Positions 7,436 through 10,870 of a DNA stretch of 10,870 nt are shown here, in pieces. Numbering within the stretch: the first letter of the stretch is position 1; every line of letters begins with the position of its first letter. This DNA is from CALAZP01 sp964410725 (GTDB taxonomy: Bacteria; Bacteroidota; Bacteroidia; Chitinophagales; Saprospiraceae): NCBI GenBank assembly GCA_964410725.1, contig CAYPID010000057.1:1-10870 (forward strand), read 5' to 3'. The position numbers and the translations under genes are program-made. The notes under the pieces are model-generated. The model worked only from the letters and a program-made list of their open reading frames with translations, had not been told where the DNA came from and ran no database searches.

Positions 7436-9293
7436 TTTTTTTTGGTTCAAGCAAAGCGTAAATGAAATCTTTTAATTCAGTTTTATTAATGGGCACCCCC
7501 TGTATTTTGTTGTAGGACACGACAGGTACCAAAAATCGCTCCTGAATAATTTTTGACAATTGTCCATTATTAATTTCGGGAACGATGACGGTTTTGAAGC
7601 GCGAAAGAATGTCGAGAACCCCTTCGGGAAAAGGGTTCAAGTGCCTAAGGTGCAAGTGGCTGATGGCCATTCCTTGTTCAATTAGCTCTGTAGTGGTGGC
7701 ATCCAAAACTCCCAAGGTGGAGCCCCATCCAAGAAGAAGGACCTCACCTTCCTCCGCTCCGGTATTAATTTTAGCCTTCGGCAAAAACTGCGCAATTTGG
7801 TCCACCTTAGCTTGTCGAATCTTCACCATATATTCATGGTTAGCGGGATCATAAGAAACATTTCCCGTAAGGGCCTCCTTTTCTAATCCTCCTACTCGGT
7901 GGGCATAGCCTTTCATTCCCGGAGTGGCCCATGCCCGTGCTAGAGTTTCACTTCTATGATAAGGCTGAAATGGGGTGTCTTCTTCTATCGGTTCAGGTTG
8001 GTTAATTTGAATCGGTTGTAATTGATCGACATCTGGGATTTTCCAAGGCTCTGCTCCATTAGCAATATATCCATCGCTCAAGAGAATTACTGGGGTCATA
8101 TGCTCCACTGCAATTCTACAAGCTTCATAAGCGGTAGCAAAACAGTCTCCAGGGGAACTGGCAGCTAAAACGGCTACAGGAGATTCTCCATTTCGACCAT
8201 ACATGGCTTGCAGCAAATCCGCTTGCTCCGTTTTGGTCGGTAGTCCTGTTGAGGGCCCTCCTCTTTGAACATTTACTATAACCAAAGGCAATTCTAACAT
8301 CAGCGCCAAACCTAATGCCTCGCCTTTGAGTGCCATTCCAGGGCCTGAAGTACCAGTTACAGCCAGGTGCCCTCCATAGGCAGCTCCAATGGCTGACCCT
8401 ATTCCAGCTATCTCGTCTTCTGCCTGAAAAGTTTTGACACCAAAATTTTTATAACGAGATAATAAATGCAAAATATCTGAGGCTGGAGTGATGGGGTAGG
8501 AGCCGTAAAATAGAGGAAGATTGGAACGTTGACTGGCAGCAATCAGACCCAAGACCAAAGCTTCATTGCCCATAATGTTTCTATATAACCCCTTGGGCAT
8601 TTTAGCAGGGGGTATGTCATAGGTGACTGTAAAAGTCTCTGTGGTATCTCCATAATTAAACCCTGCCTGAAGCACCTCTAAATTGGCTTTGAGAAGGTCT
8701 GGTTTAGTGGAAAATTTTTTCATCAAACTCTCCTTAGTGGTGGTAGCATCTCGGTTGAATCTCCAATATAAAAATCCCAAAACAAACATGTTTTTGCAAC
8801 GGTCTTTTTCTTTGGTGCTCAGAGAAGATTCCGATAAAGCTGCTCGAGTGAGTTTGGTAACCTGAATGGAGATTAAATCATAGCTGTTTTTCAATTCATC
8901 ATCTTCCTCTGGAATCGGGCGATCGTATTGAGCAATCTTAAGATTTTTGGAATCAAAACCATCCGAATTGACTATTAAGGTACCCCCTTTTTTGAGTTTG
9001 CCCAGATTTACTTTCAACGCGGCGGCATTCATGGCCACTAAAACATCGTAGCGATCTCCTGGAGTAAAAATCTCCCTACTGCCAAAATGTAACTGGAAAC
9101 CCGATACACCGGAAAGCGTGCCTAATGGCGCTCTAATTTCCGCAGGAAAATCAGGAAAAGTGGCTAAGTCATTACCAAATAAAGCAGCATTATCCGTAAA
9201 GAGGGACCCGGTAAGTTGCATCCCATCTCCAGAATCTCCGGCAAATTTAATAGTGATTTCGTTAGCTGCTCTAGTGTCTTTTTCCGTATTCAT
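7416..9293 (-). CDS. korA: 2-oxoglutarate:ferredoxin oxidoreductase, fused gamma-alpha subunit
   Basis: Partner of KorB, here 625 residues, the normal size for the fused form. The N-terminal gamma domain (about 13-190) begins with IKFAGDSGDGMQLTG and contains FPDFPAEIRAPLGT. After a linker, the alpha domain starts near 228 (GNEALVLGLIAA) and carries YPITPAS (266-272), whose Thr is conserved for substrate binding, then QAEDEIAGIGSAIGAAYGG and QRGGPSTGLPTKTEQADL (343-360). The last 120 residues form the domain with LLLGWGSTLGVLDA and LRHLNPFP. Unlike pyruvate:ferredoxin oxidoreductase of the single-chain type it has no ferredoxin domains. Two-subunit KorAB enzymes of this kind also work in aerobes such as Mycobacterium. 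The ATG at 9293 is chosen over GTG at 9302 because a perfect -7 promoter element covers 9302-9309, so a transcript from it could not contain the GTG. The START-like gene lies 85 bp upstream; korB overlaps the 3' end. Confidence 0.95.
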   Translation of the reverse strand: MNTEKDTRAANEITIKFAGDSGDGMQLTGSLFTDNAALFGNDLATFPDFPAEIRAPLGTLSGVSGFQLHFGSREIFTPGDRYDVLVAMNAAALKVNLGKLKKGGTLIVNSDGFDSKNLKIAQYDRPIPEEDDELKNSYDLISIQVTKLTRAALSESSLSTKEKDRCKNMFVLGFLYWRFNRDATTTKESLMKKFSTKPDLLKANLEVLQAGFNYGDTTETFTVTYDIPPAKMPKGLYRNIMGNEALVLGLIAASQRSNLPLFYGSYPITPASDILHLLSRYKNFGVKTFQAEDEIAGIGSAIGAAYGGHLAVTGTSGPGMALKGEALGLALMLELPLVIVNVQRGGPSTGLPTKTEQADLLQAMYGRNGESPVAVLAASSPGDCFATAYEACRIAVEHMTPVILLSDGYIANGAEPWKIPDVDQLQPIQINQPEPIEEDTPFQPYHRSETLARAWATPGMKGYAHRVGGLEKEALTGNVSYDPANHEYMVKIRQAKVDQIAQFLPKAKINTGAEEGEVLLLGWGSTLGVLDATTTELIEQGMAISHLHLRHLNPFPEGVLDILSRFKTVIVPEINNGQLSKIIQERFLVPVVSYNKIQGVPINKTELKDFIYALLEPKKNGSTEG

Positions 9294-9301
9294 GATGCGC
9301 A

Positions 9302-9309
9302 CAAAGGTA
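9302..9309 (-). promoter_or_regulatory. Promoter -7 element before korA
   Basis: On the minus strand TACCTTTG (9309-9302) matches TAnnTTTG exactly. Its -33 partner is poor: the best TTG ends only 15 bp upstream. The element lies 8 bp before the korA ATG, so transcription would start within a few bases of the start codon. It argues against the GTG at 9302 as the start. Confidence 0.5.
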
Positions 9310-9378
9310 ATTTATATCCAACACCAAGAATAGAAATTCGTTGCCTAAACTCGCCTGATTTTTGTCACCAACAAGAAC

Positions 9379-9759
9379 CTAACTTCCGGATTCCTTTCTG
9401 AGCTTTTCGAGTTGGCTGACCCAATATTGCTTCTGGTCTTCCACTTCATCGTCATCGCAAAAATCCGTTACCTCGAGAATAGTTTCACCCGTGACAGGAG
9501 ATTTGTATATTTTGAATTCTAGATATTCATCTTCTGATGGAGCATCCTCCCATTTGAACTGAACCAATTCATCTTCATGATCCATGACCAATTCAGCGAC
9601 TTCTTCCGTATCATTCCACATGAAAGTGAAGGTCTCTCCCTGAATGTCAATTTCGTCGCAAAACCATCTAATTAAACATGCGGGTGTAGTTAAAAATTGA
9701 TATAGAATAGTAGGGGAAGCCCTAAAAATAAATTCACTTGTAAATTTGACTCGCTCCAT
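9379..9759 (-). CDS. START-like domain protein (SRPBCC superfamily)
   Basis: A 126-residue acidic cytosolic protein of a small START/AHSA1-like family widely found in Bacteroidota. The N-terminus (VKFTSEFIFRASPTILYQFL) gives the first strand and helix of the SRPBCC fold. It is followed by LIRWFCDEIDIQGETFTFMWND (about 29-50), a central strand VQFKWED (66-72), FKIYKSPVTGETILEVTDF (82-100) and a C-terminal helix DQKQYWVSQLEKLRKESG. This closely follows the family pattern of a WF(A/C)D block and TDF followed by an acidic run. Full length is typical (about 125-130). The fold usually forms a cavity for a hydrophobic ligand, but no ligand or reaction is known for this group. The ATG at 9759 is the only sensible start. 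It is divergent from the sigma factor gene and 85 bp before korA on the same strand. Joint transcription with korAB is possible, though korA has its own -7 element. Confidence 0.88.
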   Translation of the reverse strand: MERVKFTSEFIFRASPTILYQFLTTPACLIRWFCDEIDIQGETFTFMWNDTEEVAELVMDHEDELVQFKWEDAPSEDEYLEFKIYKSPVTGETILEVTDFCDDDEVEDQKQYWVSQLEKLRKESGS

Positions 9760-9943
9760 ATAAAGTATGATAAATGTAATTTGGTAAAGGGTAGGGTGTT
9801 AGGGCGTTATCAGCACAATAAAAAATAAATATTTGACTTATCCAACTACCTCAAATTTTTTTTTACTTGATTGTAAAAAGTATTTACCCTATTTTTGTTG
9901 GCTGTATTACACTTATTACCATACTATCTAAGATCCGGAATGC
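9760..9943. other. Divergent intergenic region between START-like gene and sigma factor gene
   Basis: These 184 bp hold the starts of two divergent transcripts. The right part has the strong rpoD promoter (9867-9897) preceded by a run of nine T at 9855-9863. For the minus-strand START-like gene I see only a partial -7 match, TACATTTA, with no -33 partner. A G-rich patch with GG/GGG runs lies at 9783-9804. No small gene or structured RNA is evident. Confidence 0.7.
9867..9897 (+). promoter_or_regulatory. Bacteroidota-type promoter of rpoD
   Basis: TTG at 9867-9869 is followed after 20 bp by TATTTTTG at 9890-9897, an exact TAnnTTTG match. Transcription should start near 9902-9905, giving a leader of about 40 nt. 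There is no clear Shine-Dalgarno sequence before the ATG at 9944. If the assignment is right, the gene is read from the kind of promoter its own product recognises. Confidence 0.65.
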
Positions 9944-10813
9944 ATGAGACAACTAAAGATTACTAAATCTATAACTAATAGAGAGAGCCAATCATTAGAA
10001 AAATACTTACAAGAAATAGGAAAAGTTGATTTGTTGACCCCTGAAGAGGAAGTAGATCTGGCGAAAAGGATTAAAATGGGGGATCAGGCAGCCCTTGAAA
10101 AATTAACCAAAGCTAATTTGAGGTTCGTTGTTTCGGTTGCCAAACAATATCAAAATCAAGGTCTTTCTCTAAGTGATTTAATTAATGAAGGTAATCTTGG
10201 TCTGATTAAAGCAGCTCAAAGATTTGATGAAACAAGAGGTTTCAAATTTATTTCTTACGCAGTCTGGTGGATTAGACAATCTATTTTACAAGCTTTAGCT
10301 GAACAATCTAGAATTGTAAGGTTGCCCTTGAATAAAGTAGGGTCGTTAAATAAAATCAATAAAGCTTTTTCTGAGTTAGAGCAAGAATACGAACGAGAGC
10401 CTTCTCCAGAAGAATTAGCCGATATGCTTGAAATCCCTACTGAAGAAGTGGAAACCACCTTAGGTGTTGCTGCAAGACACGTGTCTATGGACGCCCCATT
10501 CGTGGAAGGAGAAGACAATTCTTTATTGGATGTTTTGGAAAACAATAGTACGCCTGATACCGACCAAGAGTTGGATTACAACCAATCCTTGAGGAGAGAA
10601 ATTGAGCGATCGTTGAATACCTTGACCGAAAGGCAGTGTGATGTGATTAAATTGTATTTCGGAATAGGTGTGGAACATCCAATGTCATTAGAAGATATAG
10701 GAGAAAAATTTGGGTTGACACGAGAACGGGTGCGTCAGATTAAAGATAAAGCTATCAACAAATTACGTTCCGCCAACAGAAGCAAATTACTAAAGAATTA
10801 TTTAGGGGCTTAA
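9944..10813 (+). CDS. rpoD: Primary RNA polymerase sigma factor (sigma-70 / SigA type)
   Basis: The housekeeping sigma subunit, 289 residues, which directs RNA polymerase to promoters. It begins with MRQLKITK, the standard start of Bacteroidota primary sigma factors, and lacks region 1.1 and the long non-conserved region found in E. coli RpoD, as is normal for this phylum. Region 1.2 covers about 16-47 (SLEKYLQEIGK). Region 2 covers about 52-125, with the core-binding DLINEGNLGLIKA (78-90) and the -10 recognition and melting segment FKFISYAVWWIRQSI (100-114). Region 3 spans about 130-207 (HVSMDAP at 179-185), and region 4 about 217-275, with the helix-turn-helix SLEDIGEKFGLTRERVRQIK (248-267). 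The ATG at 9944 is chosen from this conserved N-terminus; an out-of-frame ATG lies 4 bp upstream. It has its own promoter and is followed by a hairpin. The alternative, a second group-2 sigma factor, is less likely given the near-consensus match. Confidence 0.96.
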   Translation: MRQLKITKSITNRESQSLEKYLQEIGKVDLLTPEEEVDLAKRIKMGDQAALEKLTKANLRFVVSVAKQYQNQGLSLSDLINEGNLGLIKAAQRFDETRGFKFISYAVWWIRQSILQALAEQSRIVRLPLNKVGSLNKINKAFSELEQEYEREPSPEELADMLEIPTEEVETTLGVAARHVSMDAPFVEGEDNSLLDVLENNSTPDTDQELDYNQSLRREIERSLNTLTERQCDVIKLYFGIGVEHPMSLEDIGEKFGLTRERVRQIKDKAINKLRSANRSKLLKNYLGA

Positions 10814-10819
10814 TCGTCG

Positions 10820-10847
10820 ATATACTCAAGACCTGTCTTGATTATAT
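10820..10847 (+). terminator. Hairpin after rpoD, possible terminator
   Basis: TCAAGA (10826-10831) and TCTTGA (10836-10841) pair around a CCTG loop. After one mismatch, ATATA (10820-10824) pairs with TATAT (10843-10847), making an 11-bp imperfect stem starting 7 bases after the rpoD stop. The following sequence is T-rich but has no clean T-run. The 57 bp after rpoD contain no complete gene. Confidence 0.4.
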
Positions 10848-10870
10848 TCTGGTTGTTTCTCCAATGTCTG

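Noticed and set aside
7436..7450. TTG at 7450 as the korB start
   Set aside because: It adds only five residues, and the in-frame ATG at 7435 gives the usual KorB length and a tight overlap with korA.
9294..9302. GTG at 9302 as the korA start
   Set aside because: It lies within the predicted -7 promoter element, and the ATG at 9293 is nine bases away in frame.
8683..9401. Several plus-strand open frames opposite korA
   Set aside because: All are antisense to conserved KorA sequence; none has recognisable domains.
9783..9804. G-rich patch with runs of two and three G that might form a quadruplex
   Set aside because: Only three GGG runs and one GG are present, so at best a weak two-layer structure; there is no evidence of function.
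1..10870. CRISPR array, insertion sequence, prophage, tRNA or rRNA, toxin-antitoxin or defence system
   Set aside because: No repeat-spacer pattern, transposase, integrase, RNA gene or defence domain is visible on either strand; nearly all sequence is accounted for by the genes listed.

Overview
The window looks like ordinary chromosomal DNA of a member of the Bacteroidota, perhaps of the Saprospiria/Cytophagia kind. The strongest evidence is the gene at 9944-10813, a 289-residue primary sigma factor without region 1.1, of the short type typical of the phylum. Supporting signs are promoter -7 elements of the form TAnnTTTG, little or no Shine-Dalgarno sequence before starts, a Bacteroidota-type 126-residue START-like protein, a fused gamma-alpha KorA, and a DPP IV plus DUF1080 pair of exported proteins. 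The exact genus cannot be read from this sequence.

Layout, left to right. Positions 1-2027 (minus) hold the first 675 codons of a large YfhO-type polytopic membrane protein that runs off the left edge. Upstream of it on the same strand is a TerC-family membrane protein (2107-3057), with a good Bacteroidota promoter just before its start. A short divergent region (3058-3171) separates it from a small lipoprotein of unknown function (3172-3594, plus). Next on the plus strand are a secreted dipeptidyl peptidase IV (3640-5613) and, 25 bases later, a secreted DUF1080 (3-keto-glycoside hydrolase/lyase-like) protein (5639-6373). A hairpin at 6406-6435 separates these from a convergent minus-strand cluster. 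Read in transcription order, that cluster is the START-like gene (9759-9379), korA (9293-7416) and korB (7435-6434). The last two overlap by 20 bases and together encode 2-oxoglutarate:ferredoxin oxidoreductase. The sigma factor gene is divergent from the START-like gene across a 184-bp region with a near-ideal promoter, and is followed by a hairpin.

How the genes relate. korA and korB form one enzyme that links the TCA cycle to ferredoxin reduction. The DPP IV and DUF1080 proteins are both predicted to be exported and probably share a transcript, which suggests periplasmic breakdown of peptides and of oxidised sugars. The others are housekeeping or envelope proteins with no evident shared pathway. 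I see no phage, IS element, CRISPR array, defence cassette, tRNA or rRNA, and no stretch over 300 bases without a gene. I do not see a convincing new system. The points worth a second look are the short leader of korA, the shortened N-terminus of the DPP IV, the DPP IV/DUF1080 pairing, the unassigned lipoprotein and the distinct arginine codon use of the YfhO-type gene.
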